Below are positions 1 to 7,822 of a stretch of 64,000 nt of DNA, one piece after another. The position numbers were made by a program, and so were the translations under genes. The notes below the pieces were generated by a model. That model was given only the letters and a program-made list of their open reading frames with translations. It did no database searches and was not told the DNA's origin. Origin of the DNA: Bradyrhizobium guangdongense (GTDB taxonomy: Bacteria; Pseudomonadota; Alphaproteobacteria; Rhizobiales; Xanthobacteraceae); the NCBI RefSeq assembly GCF_004114975.1, contig NZ_CP030051.1:1984001-2048000 (forward strand), written 5' to 3'. Numbering within the stretch: the stretch's first letter is position 1; the number at the start of each line of letters is the position of its first letter.

Positions 1-19
1 GTTTCGCTCCTCGCAATGA
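1..19. repeat. Right end of a dispersed inverted repeat (family A)
   Basis: The window opens in the terminal part of a repeat whose full copies lie at 1259-1382 and 7572-7690; the shared end reads CTCCTCGCAATGACG. The ATG inside this repeat end is in frame with the tartrate dehydratase and creates a spurious upstream start. Confidence 0.7.
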
Positions 20-39
20 CGATAGAGAAAGCCCCGCCC

Positions 40-1209
40 ATGTCCGTCCGCATCATCGACGTCCGCGAGATCACCAAGCCGATCTCGTCCCCGATCCGCA
101 ACGCCTATATCGACTTCACCAAGATGACGACCAGCCTCGTCGCCGTCGTCACCGATGTCGTGCGCGACGGCAAGCGCGTGGTCGGCTACGGCTTCAATTC
201 CAACGGCCGCTACGGGCAGGGCGGCCTGATCCGCGAGCGCTTCGCCAAGCGCATCACGGAAGCCGATCCGAAATCGCTGCTGAACGCAACAGGCGACAAT
301 CTCGACCCCGACAAGGTCTGGGCCGCGATGATGACCAACGAGAAGCCGGGCGGCCATGGCGAGCGCTCGGTCGCGGTCGGCACCATCGACATGGCGGTGT
401 GGGATGCGGTGGCGAAAATCTCAGGCAAGCCGCTGTTCCGCCTGCTCGCCGAGCGGCACGGCCTCACCGCCAATCCGCGCGTGTTCGTCTACGCCGCCGG
501 CGGCTATTACTATCCCGGCAAGGATCTCGCGATGCTGCGGGCCGAGATGCGCGGCTATCTCGATCGCGGCTACAATGTCGTCAAGATGAAGATCGGCGGC
601 GCCCCGATTGACGAAGACCGTACCCGCATTGAGGCGGTGCTGAAGGAGATCGGCAAGGACGCGCAGCTCGCCGTCGACGCTAACGGCCGCTTCAACCTCG
701 AGACCGGAATCGCCTACGCCAAGATGCTGCGCGATTATCCGCTGTTCTGGTACGAGGAAGTCGGCGATCCCCTCGACTATGCGCTGCAGGCCGCGCTCGC
801 CGAATTCTATCCCGGCCCCATGGCGACGGGCGAAAACCTCTTTAGCCATCAGGACGCCCGCAACCTCATCCGCTACGGCGGCATGCGCCCCGACCGCGAC
901 TGGCTGCAATTCGACTGTGCGCTGTCCTACGGCCTGTGCGAATACCAGCGCACGCTGGAAGTGCTGAAGACCCACGGCTGGTCGCCCAGCCGCTGCATCC
1001 CGCACGGCGGCCACCAGATGTCGCTCAACATCGCCGCCGGTCTCGGCCTCGGCGGAAACGAAAGCTATCCCGATCTGTTCCAGCCCTATGGCGGCTTCCC
1101 CGACGGCGTCCGCGTCGAGAACGGCCACATCACCATGCCGGATCTCCCGGGCATCGGCTTCGAAGGCAAGTCAGATCTCTACAAGGAGATGAAGGCGCTG
1201 GCGGAGTAG
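40..1209 (+). CDS. tarD: D(-)-tartrate dehydratase, enolase superfamily
   Basis: This cytoplasmic Mg-dependent enzyme dehydrates D-tartrate to oxaloacetate. The 389-residue product has the capping domain followed by a mandelate-racemase-type barrel. Visible active-site elements are the KxK motif (K182 and K184, in VVKMKIGG), D213 in AVDANGRF, the following metal-binding Glu residues (EEVGDP and ATGENLF) and the HGGHQ segment near residue 322. From memory it closely matches the structurally characterised enzyme of Bradyrhizobium japonicum, including length. I chose the ATG at 40 rather than the in-frame ATG at 16 because the latter lies in a dispersed repeat end and because 389 residues fits the family. 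The gene stands alone and is followed by a convergent gene. Confidence 0.93.
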   Translation: MSVRIIDVREITKPISSPIRNAYIDFTKMTTSLVAVVTDVVRDGKRVVGYGFNSNGRYGQGGLIRERFAKRITEADPKSLLNATGDNLDPDKVWAAMMTNEKPGGHGERSVAVGTIDMAVWDAVAKISGKPLFRLLAERHGLTANPRVFVYAAGGYYYPGKDLAMLRAEMRGYLDRGYNVVKMKIGGAPIDEDRTRIEAVLKEIGKDAQLAVDANGRFNLETGIAYAKMLRDYPLFWYEEVGDPLDYALQAALAEFYPGPMATGENLFSHQDARNLIRYGGMRPDRDWLQFDCALSYGLCEYQRTLEVLKTHGWSPSRCIPHGGHQMSLNIAAGLGLGGNESYPDLFQPYGGFPDGVRVENGHITMPDLPGIGFEGKSDLYKEMKALAE

Positions 1210-1258
1210 GCGCCGGGTAGACTGAGCGCATTGAGACGCAACGGCGGCGCCATACACT

Positions 1259-1382
1259 CCGTCATTGCGAGCGAAGCGAAACAATCCAGAGTCCTTCCGC
1301 GGACACGGTTCTGGATTGCTTCGTCGCATCCGCGCAAAATTGCTACGCAATTTTGTCGTTGAGCTCCTCGCAATGACGAGGA
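1259..1382. repeat. Dispersed inverted repeat, family A, full copy
   Basis: The element starts with GTCATTGCGAGCGAAGCGAA and ends with CTCCTCGCAATGACGAGG, so its termini are inverted repeats. Internally it has an AATCCAG...CTGGATT arm pair and an AAAATTGC...GCAATTTT arm pair. It lies between the convergent ends of tarD and the malonyl-CoA decarboxylase gene. Related copies are at 5064-5180, 7572-7690, 34009-34092 and 58986-59095. Confidence 0.85.
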
Positions 1383-1396
1383 GAGAGCATAGTCCC

Positions 1397-2749
1397 TTAC
1401 GACAACCGCATATCCAGCAGCCGTCGCCCTTCGCCCTTGAGCAGCTTCTTCACCGCGCTGGAGGCCACGACCTCGCCGTCGTTGGCGTAGGCTTCGTGGT
1501 TCTTCTCGATGTCGTCGAGGCGGTAGAGGTAGTTGACCATCACGCCGGCGGATTCCCGCAGGCCCTTGGGCGAGAGGTCGCCGAGCCAGTTGATGCGCTC
1601 GAGGCGGGCGCCGTTGCCGAGGTGGAAGCGGGCGACGGAATCGATCAGGCGGCCCTTCGACGTGCGCGCCTTCAGGAAGTAATGCGCGGCGAGCGGCTCG
1701 ATCACGCCGCGCAGCTGCGTGGTCGTTTCAGGGTTCTCGAACCATTTGGGATCGTCGAGCCGCTTCAGCAATTCGCGGTCCTCGTCCGACAGCGGCAGCT
1801 CCTTGTCCTGCTTGATCCATGGCATGAAGCCGGGCACCGGCGACAGCGTCACGAAGGTGTCGAGCTTGGGCAGCTCGCGGCGCAGCTCCTCCACCACCTG
1901 CTTGATCAGGAAGCTGCCGAACGAGATGCCGCCGAGGCCACGTTGCGTATTCGAGATCGAATAGAACACGGCGGTGCGCGCCTTCTCGGTCGGCAGGTAC
2001 TGGCGATCCACCGCCAATAGCGGCGCGATCGCGCCTGGGATCGTCTCGGTCAGCGCCACCTCGACGAAGATCAAGGGCTCGTCGACCATCGCGGGGTGGA
2101 AGAAGGCGTAGCAGCGGCGGTCGACCGGATCGATGCGGCGGCGCAGATCGTCCCAGTCGCTGATCTCGTGGACGGCCTCATAGCGAATGATCTTTTCGAG
2201 GATGTTGGCCGGGGTCGACCAGTCAATCCGGCGCAGCACGAGAAACCCCCTGTTGAACCATGACGAGAGCAGATGCGAGATGTCGTGGTCGAGCGCGGCG
2301 AGATCGGTGTGTCCGTTCATCATGCCGAGCAGGTCGGCGCGCATGGCGACGAGATCGCCGGTGCCGCCAGGCGCGCGGTTGAGGCGGCGGATCAGCTCCT
2401 GCCGTCGCGGTTCCGAGGCGAAATGCAGCGCGCTCGCGTCCTCGTCGGTGGGCTTGGTGCGCCACGTTTCGATCGCCTTGGTCAGGCGCTCGCGGTCCGG
2501 GCCGAAATCGCGCACCAGCCCTTCGAAGAAGGCGCGGCGTCCTGCCGCATCCAACTCCCGGTAGATGTCCAGCACCTCGCGCGCCATGGCAGTGCCGGAG
2601 GCCTCGCCCCGACCCGACAGTAGCGCGCCGCAGAGCGCGATCAGCCCGTCGGCGTCCTGCCTGGTATCGGCGGAATCCCCCCGTCGCAGCAGCGTGCGGC
2701 CGCGCTCGGAAATGGTGGCAAGCAGGTCGGAGAAGAAGGCATTGGCCAT
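1397..2749 (-). CDS. Malonyl-CoA decarboxylase
   Basis: The enzyme decarboxylates malonyl-CoA to acetyl-CoA in the cytoplasm, either for malonate use or to remove malonyl-CoA. The 450-residue protein covers the whole family: an N-terminal helical region and a C-terminal GNAT-fold catalytic domain. Recognisable family segments are YSISNTQRGLGGISFG, TLSPVPGFMPW (region of the catalytic Ser) and FHLGNGA (region of the catalytic His), followed by GVMVNYLY. The genes that usually accompany it in mat operons (malonyl-CoA synthetase, malonate transporter) are not adjacent, so it appears to be a lone gene. Its 3' end lies next to a dispersed repeat. The ATG at 2749 has only a weak ribosome-binding site. 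Confidence 0.9.
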   Translation of the reverse strand: MANAFFSDLLATISERGRTLLRRGDSADTRQDADGLIALCGALLSGRGEASGTAMAREVLDIYRELDAAGRRAFFEGLVRDFGPDRERLTKAIETWRTKPTDEDASALHFASEPRRQELIRRLNRAPGGTGDLVAMRADLLGMMNGHTDLAALDHDISHLLSSWFNRGFLVLRRIDWSTPANILEKIIRYEAVHEISDWDDLRRRIDPVDRRCYAFFHPAMVDEPLIFVEVALTETIPGAIAPLLAVDRQYLPTEKARTAVFYSISNTQRGLGGISFGSFLIKQVVEELRRELPKLDTFVTLSPVPGFMPWIKQDKELPLSDEDRELLKRLDDPKWFENPETTTQLRGVIEPLAAHYFLKARTSKGRLIDSVARFHLGNGARLERINWLGDLSPKGLRESAGVMVNYLYRLDDIEKNHEAYANDGEVVASSAVKKLLKGEGRRLLDMRLS

Positions 2750-2910
2750 CTGGGCTTTTCGAATCCGGGTTTGTGCGGTGCGGAAGCTTACACGGGATTT
2801 AAGCGGAAGCCGATCACAATCAAGCGGCGGAATGCGGCATCTTTAGTCGGGCTGTGCGCTTGGAGAATGCCGTCATGCCGGGTGAGGGTTGAGTGGCGCC
2901 ACACATCGCT

Positions 2911-3013
2911 GTCATGCCCCGGCTTGACCGGGGCATCCAGTACGCCGCGGCTTCTCGGTTCTAGCCGCGCTGTCTCGGAGTACTGGATCGCCCGGTCAAG
3001 CCGGGCGAGGACA
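2911..3013. repeat. Dispersed inverted repeat, family B
   Basis: It begins GTCATGCCCCGGCTTGACCG and ends with the near-complement of that arm, with GCATCCAGTAC and GTACTGGATCG as inner arms. A second copy lies at 58301-58402. It overlaps the last codons and stop of the AraC-type gene on the minus strand. Confidence 0.85.
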
Positions 3014-3821
3014 CCGAGTGTGTTGCAAACTCCGTCGGCGTCCGCCCGGTCACCTGGCGAAACGCCGCTGAAAACGCCGGGACGCTGGCATAGCCGAGCT
3101 GGGTCGCGAGCTGCTTTACCGAGACATTGACATCGGTTGACAAAAGCTGGATCGCGGACGCGATGCGGGCGCGCTGGCACCAGCTCTTGAAGCTGAGCTG
3201 CGTCTCGGTCGAGAACAATCGCGACAGCGTCCGTGCGGAGGTTCCGACCTCCCGCGCCAGCGTGTCGATGTCGTGGAGGCCCGTGGGATCGTCGAGCACG
3301 ATCATTGCGGCGCGGCGGCAGCGCGGCTCGTGCGGCAGCGGCACGAAGGTCGCGGAATCCTCGGCCTGCTGCAACTCCAGCATCACCAGGCGGACCAGGA
3401 GCTCGGTGCGCTCTTCGGTGTTGCGCGAATCGAACAGCGCCAGGATCGCCTGGTTGAGCAGCGGCGACACCCGCACCACGAACTCCCTGGTCAGTCCCTC
3501 ATAGCGCTTTTCGCGCTTCAACCAGGCGAGGTCGAAATAGAGCGTGCGCATCTCGATGTCGGCAAGCAGGTCGATGGCGTGCTGGAGCCCGGCCGGCACC
3601 CAGACCGCACGGTCCGGCGGCACCAGCCAGCGTCCGCCTGGTGTCGTCACCTGCATCGTGCCCTTGGCGGCATAGATCAACTGCGCCTCGCGGTGCATGT
3701 GCGGATCGATCCGCATGCCCCTGGGGTAGTCGCGCGCGACCAGGTGCACGCCCGCCGGCGAGCGGTGGTTGCTCCGGACCTCCCGCAGGATTGGCGTTTC
3801 CAAGACAGTCATTGGCAGCAT
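2961..3821 (-). CDS. AraC-family transcriptional regulator with N-terminal cupin
   Basis: A 286-residue DNA-binding regulator. Residues about 25-110 form a cupin-type sensing domain (IDPHMHREAQLIYAAKG, WVPAGLQHAI), and about 180-270 form the double helix-turn-helix of the AraC family (DIDTLAREVGTSARTLSRLF, then VKQLATQLGYASVPAFSAAF, RQVTGRTPTEF). It is divergent from the MFS transporter at 3873, which it most likely controls, across a 51-base gap. The last 15 or so residues (after TEFATHS) and the stop are encoded by a family B repeat, so the original C-terminus was probably different. Starts at 3821 (MLP) or 3812 (MTV) are both possible. Confidence 0.88.
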   Translation of the reverse strand: MLPMTVLETPILREVRSNHRSPAGVHLVARDYPRGMRIDPHMHREAQLIYAAKGTMQVTTPGGRWLVPPDRAVWVPAGLQHAIDLLADIEMRTLYFDLAWLKREKRYEGLTREFVVRVSPLLNQAILALFDSRNTEERTELLVRLVMLELQQAEDSATFVPLPHEPRCRRAAMIVLDDPTGLHDIDTLAREVGTSARTLSRLFSTETQLSFKSWCQRARIASAIQLLSTDVNVSVKQLATQLGYASVPAFSAAFRQVTGRTPTEFATHSVSSPGLTGRSSTPRQRG

Positions 3822-3872
3822 CCCGTCATGGCCATGACATATAACTCATTTCGGAGCAGGAGAGGATTCCGA

Positions 3873-5045
3873 ATGAACAGCCCCGGCAGGGTCATCAGTT
3901 TCGTCAACGCAGGCCATTTCATCGACCATTATTCGATGCTGATCTTCGCCGCCGCCGTAATCATCATGGGACCGGCGCTCGGCATGGCTTATTCGGAACT
4001 GCTTCCTTACGCGACTCCGGGCTTCATCGCCTTCGGCGCCGGCTCGCTGCTGACCGGCTGGCTCGGCGACCGCTGGAGCCGCCGCCACATGATGCTGATC
4101 TTCTTCCTCGGCATCGGCCTCTCCATGATATCGGTCGGCTTCGTGCAGACGGCGCTGCAGCTCGGCGCCGCGCTGCTCGCGATCGGCGTGTTCGCCTCGA
4201 TCTATCACCCGGTCGGCACCGCGATGATCGTGTCCTATGCCGACAGGCTCGGCCGCGAGATGGGTATCAACGGCGTCTGGGGCAATCTCGGCGTGGCCTC
4301 ATCCGCGCTGGTCACCGGCGTGATCGGGCAATATCTCGGCTGGCGCTTTGCCTTCATCATTCCCGGCATCGTCACCATCCTGATCGGCTTCGCCTTCGCG
4401 ATGATGGTCGTGCACGAGGACCGCAAGGGCTCCAAGCAGGCGGCCGCGCAAGCGCGCGTCGCCAAGCAGGACATGTGGCGCGTGGTCCTGTCGCTGCTGA
4501 TCGTGGTGATCGCGATCTCGACCACGTTCAACGCCGTCACCGTCGCGCTACCGAAACTGTTCGCGGAGCGGCTCGCGGATCTGACCAGGAGCCCCGCGCT
4601 GCTGGGCGTCATCGCGGCCTGCGTCTACGTGTTCGGCGCCATGACGCAATACACGATCGGCCGGCTGCTCGACCGCTATTCGCTGAAGACGGTCGCCTTG
4701 CCGCTGTCCTTCATGCTGGCGCCGTTCCTCTATCTCGCGGCGAGCCTGAGCAATCTGCCGCTGATCCTGGTGTCGATCGGCATCGTGATGGGCGCGTTCG
4801 GGCAGGTCACGGTGAACGATGCCATGGTCGGCAAATACACCAGCGAGGAATGGCGCTCGCGCGCCTATGCCGTGCGCTATTTCATCGGTTTCACCGCGGC
4901 GGGCGCGTCGGTGGGCCTCGTCGCCTGGCTCTACGAGCAAGGCGGCTTCGTCACCATGCTGCACGCGTTTGCAGCGCTGTGCCTGCTGGCGATCGCGGCG
5001 GCGATCATTCTGCCGCGCGAGATCCGCACGCCGGCGGCGGCGTGA
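3873..5045 (+). CDS. MFS transporter
   Basis: A 390-residue inner-membrane permease of the major facilitator superfamily with about 12 hydrophobic segments. The motif-A-like loop GWLGDRWSRRHMM follows TM2, and ASIYHPVG in TM4 recalls the fosmidomycin-resistance subgroup, although the substrate cannot be told from sequence. The ATG at 3873 is preceded by a clear AGGAGAGG ribosome-binding site. The frame stays open far upstream only as an antisense shadow of the AraC gene. The divergent AraC regulator next to it suggests inducible export or uptake of that regulator's ligand. A family A repeat follows the stop. Confidence 0.85.
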   Translation: MNSPGRVISFVNAGHFIDHYSMLIFAAAVIIMGPALGMAYSELLPYATPGFIAFGAGSLLTGWLGDRWSRRHMMLIFFLGIGLSMISVGFVQTALQLGAALLAIGVFASIYHPVGTAMIVSYADRLGREMGINGVWGNLGVASSALVTGVIGQYLGWRFAFIIPGIVTILIGFAFAMMVVHEDRKGSKQAAAQARVAKQDMWRVVLSLLIVVIAISTTFNAVTVALPKLFAERLADLTRSPALLGVIAACVYVFGAMTQYTIGRLLDRYSLKTVALPLSFMLAPFLYLAASLSNLPLILVSIGIVMGAFGQVTVNDAMVGKYTSEEWRSRAYAVRYFIGFTAAGASVGLVAWLYEQGGFVTMLHAFAALCLLAIAAAIILPREIRTPAAA

Positions 5046-5063
5046 GGGCGAGACTCTCTCCAC

Positions 5064-5180
5064 GCGTCATTGCGAGGCGCTCAGCGACAATTGCGTAGCA
5101 ATTTTGCGCGGCTGCGACGAAGCAATCCAGACTGCGTCCGCGGAGGGACCCTGGAATGCTTCGCTGCGCTCGCAATGACG
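5064..5180. repeat. Dispersed inverted repeat, family A, inverted copy
   Basis: Same element as at 1259-1382 but in the opposite orientation: the GCAATTTTGC arm comes first and the AATCCAG...CTGGAAT arms follow, ending TCGCAATGACGG. It lies between the MFS gene and the antiporter gene. Confidence 0.85.
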
Positions 5181-5298
5181 GCGGATGGGACGGCACCTTG
5201 ACCCGCCCGAAAGTCAGGGAACCCCGTCCACCCCCCGCAAGTTCTATCCCGGTGCCCCGGCACTCCGCCGGGTCAGCGAACGGGGGAAAAGCACCTGC

Positions 5299-7566
5299 AT
5301 GCAGTGGAGCCTGCTCCGACCGGTCGGCCTTGTCCCCGCGGCGCTCATCCTCACCACCATCGCCGCCGGCGCGGAGGGCGGCAAATCGGCCGGCCCGTCC
5401 GAATTCCTGCTGGTGACGCAGATCGTGCTGCTGATCGCGGTCGGCCGCGGTCTCGGCGAGATCATGCAGCGGATCGGCCAGCCCTCGGTGATCGGCGAAT
5501 TGCTCGCCGGGATCCTGCTCGGACCGTCGCTGTTCGGCTGGCTCTGGCCCGAGGCGCAAGCCGCGATCTTTCCGAAGGCACCCGAGCAGAAGGCGATGCT
5601 CGACGGCATCGCCCAATTCGGCATCCTCCTGCTGCTCCTGCTCACCGGCATGGAGACCGACCTCAAGCTGGTCAGGAAGATCGGCAAGGCCGCGATCGCG
5701 ATCTCGATCGCCGGCATTCTGGTGCCCTTTGCCTGCGGCTTCGCGCTCGGCGAGTTCCTGCCCGATGCGCTGCTGCCGAAGCCGGAGCAGCGCCTCGTCG
5801 CATCGCTGTTCATGGGCACGGCGCTATCGATCTCCTCGGTGAAGATCGTCGCCGTGGTGGTGCGCGAGATGAACTTCATGCGCCGCAACGTGGGCCAGAT
5901 CATCGTCGCGACTGCGGTGATCGACGACACCATCGGCTGGATCATCATCGCCGTCATCTTCAGCCTCGCCGCGCAAGGTGCGCTGGACATTGCCTCGGTG
6001 GCGAAGGCGGTGCTGGGCACGCTCGCCTTCCTCGCGGTCAGCTTCACCATCGGCCGCCGGCTGGTGTTTCAGCTGATCCGCTGGGCCAACGACAATCTCG
6101 TCAGCACGGCGGCGGTGATCACCGTGATCCTGTTGCTGATGGGCGCGATGGCGCTGATCACCCATGCGATCGGCGTCCACACCGTGCTCGGGGCTTTCGT
6201 CGCCGGCATCCTGGTCGGCGAGTCCCCGATCCTGACGCGGCAGATCGACGAGCGTCTGCGCGGGCTGATCTCCAGCTTCTTCATGCCCGTGTTCTTCGGC
6301 CTTGCCGGCCTCAGCGCCGATCTCTCGGTGCTGCGCGATCCCAATCTCCTGATGCTCACCGGGCTCCTGGTCGTGATCGCCAGCGTCGGCAAGTTCGGCG
6401 GCGCCTTTGTCGGCGGCACCGTCGGCGGTTTGAGCACGCGAGAGTCGCTGGCGCTCGCGAGCGGAATGAACGCGCGCGGCTCGACAGAGGTGATCATCGC
6501 CACCATCGGTCTCTCCATCGGCGTCCTCAGCCAGAATCTGTTCACGATGATCGTCACCATGGCGATCGTGACCACGATGGCCATGCCGCCGATGCTGCGC
6601 GCGGCGCTGGCCGGGCTGCCGATGAGCAAGGACGAGATGGAGCGCCTCGAGCGGGAGGAGTTCGAGAAGCGCGGCTTCGTTGCCAATCTCGAGCGTCCCC
6701 TGCTGGCTGTCGACGAGAGCGTCAATGCCACCTTCGCTTCACACGTCATCGGCCTGCTCGCCGGCATGCGCGGCCTGCCGATCACCGTGCTGCATATCGG
6801 CAAGCGCGCCAAGGAGCAGGAGAGGGGCCGCGACGAGGAGGAAAGCCACGAGACCGTGGTGAAGAGGGCCGCCGAAACCGTTTCCGCCGGCGGAGACGGC
6901 GACACCGGCAGTGTCGATGTCGTCACCCGCGCCAGGCGCGCCGAACTCGGCGAGACCATCACCGACGAAGCGCGCAAGGGCTTTGATCTCCTCGTCGTCG
7001 GCATCGACAAGGTCGCCGTCGCCAAGGATCGCTTCGATCGCAGGATCGAAGACATCGCCACGAAATTCGAGGGGCCGCTCGCGATCGTGGCGGCGAAGGG
7101 CAAGCATCTGAAGCAGCCGATGCCGGATGCGCTCAACATCCTCGTCCCGGTCTCCGGCAGCGGCATCTCCAAGCGGGGCGCCGAGGTCGCGGTGGCGCTG
7201 ACGCAGGCCGGATCAGGCTCGCTTCGGGTGATCTATGTCGCGACGACCCGGGACAAGGGCGCGCAGCGCGGCGCCTCTCGCGGCTTGAGCCAGGAAGCCG
7301 GCATCCTCAAAGACGCCAGCGATCTCGCCGCCCGCTACGACGTCGACATCACCACCACGTTGCGGGTGAACCGGGCACCGGAATCGGCGATCCTGCGCGA
7401 GATCGACACCACCGATGTCGACCTCGTCGTCATGGGCGTCGACCGCATCCATGCCGATCATCTCTCCTTCGGCGGCGTCGCCGACGCCGTGCTCAGGCAG
7501 TCGAAGGTGTCGGTGCTGCTGGTGTCGAGCGGGGAAGCGCGGCAGGTGTCAGGCGAGAAGGCCTAG
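5299..7566 (+). CDS. CPA2-type cation/proton antiporter with two C-terminal Usp-like domains
   Basis: A 755-residue inner-membrane protein. Residues about 35-435 carry a dozen hydrophobic segments of the Na+/H+ exchanger (Kef-like) fold, including IGELLAGILLGPSLFG, LLLLLTGMETDL and the ARGSTEVIIATIG segment. The cytoplasmic tail, about 475-750, holds two universal-stress-protein-like units; the last ends in DLVVMGVDRIHADHL and FGGVADAVLRQSKVSVLLVS. It probably exchanges K+ or Na+ for protons, with the Usp units acting as nucleotide-binding sensors (inference). The start ATG at 5299 is followed by a signal-like hydrophobic stretch; an upstream extension into repeat-flanked sequence is unlikely. 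It is monocistronic between two family A repeats. Confidence 0.85.
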   Translation: MQWSLLRPVGLVPAALILTTIAAGAEGGKSAGPSEFLLVTQIVLLIAVGRGLGEIMQRIGQPSVIGELLAGILLGPSLFGWLWPEAQAAIFPKAPEQKAMLDGIAQFGILLLLLLTGMETDLKLVRKIGKAAIAISIAGILVPFACGFALGEFLPDALLPKPEQRLVASLFMGTALSISSVKIVAVVVREMNFMRRNVGQIIVATAVIDDTIGWIIIAVIFSLAAQGALDIASVAKAVLGTLAFLAVSFTIGRRLVFQLIRWANDNLVSTAAVITVILLLMGAMALITHAIGVHTVLGAFVAGILVGESPILTRQIDERLRGLISSFFMPVFFGLAGLSADLSVLRDPNLLMLTGLLVVIASVGKFGGAFVGGTVGGLSTRESLALASGMNARGSTEVIIATIGLSIGVLSQNLFTMIVTMAIVTTMAMPPMLRAALAGLPMSKDEMERLEREEFEKRGFVANLERPLLAVDESVNATFASHVIGLLAGMRGLPITVLHIGKRAKEQERGRDEEESHETVVKRAAETVSAGGDGDTGSVDVVTRARRAELGETITDEARKGFDLLVVGIDKVAVAKDRFDRRIEDIATKFEGPLAIVAAKGKHLKQPMPDALNILVPVSGSGISKRGAEVAVALTQAGSGSLRVIYVATTRDKGAQRGASRGLSQEAGILKDASDLAARYDVDITTTLRVNRAPESAILREIDTTDVDLVVMGVDRIHADHLSFGGVADAVLRQSKVSVLLVSSGEARQVSGEKA

Positions 7567-7571
7567 CTCCG

Positions 7572-7690
7572 CCGTCATTGCGAGCGCAGCGAAGCAATCC
7601 AGAATCTTTCCTCGGAGACAGCCTGGATTGCTTCGTCGCATCAGCGCAAAATTGCCACGCGATTTTGTCGCGAGCTCCTCGCAACGACGG
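7572..7690. repeat. Dispersed inverted repeat, family A, full copy
   Basis: Starts CGTCATTGCGAGCGCAGCGA and ends GAGCTCCTCGCAACGACGG, with the same inner arms and the same orientation as the copy at 1259-1382. It lies immediately after the antiporter stop. Confidence 0.85.
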
Positions 7691-7733
7691 AGGAGGCACC
7701 TTACCCATGCGGCCCATCATGCCATTATGCCGG

Positions 7734-7822
7734 TGTTTTGCCCGACGGCGCAAGCAATTTTCGGTATAATCGAAATTGTCGTGCCTTTTCAATCCCGTCC
7801 CTACTGTGCATGGGGTTGTTTT
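7734..7822 (+). repeat. Bipartite dispersed repeat, copy 1
   Basis: Conserved ends TGTTTTGCCCGACGG and CTACTGTGCATGGGGTTGTT are separated by a less conserved centre. An inverted copy with the same ends and almost the same length lies at 58156-58241. The right end touches the stop codon of the RND permease. Confidence 0.75.

Noticed and set aside
16..39. Upstream ATG for the tartrate dehydratase
   Set aside because: It lies in the end of a dispersed repeat, and the start at 40 gives the known family length.
3273..3872. N-terminal 200-codon extension of the MFS transporter
   Set aside because: It is antisense to the AraC gene; the ATG at 3873 has a good ribosome-binding site and begins a normal MFS N-terminus.
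5304..6986. 560-codon frame on the plus strand inside the antiporter gene
   Set aside because: It is an Arg/His-rich out-of-frame shadow with no recognisable motif, while the other frame codes for a clear antiporter.
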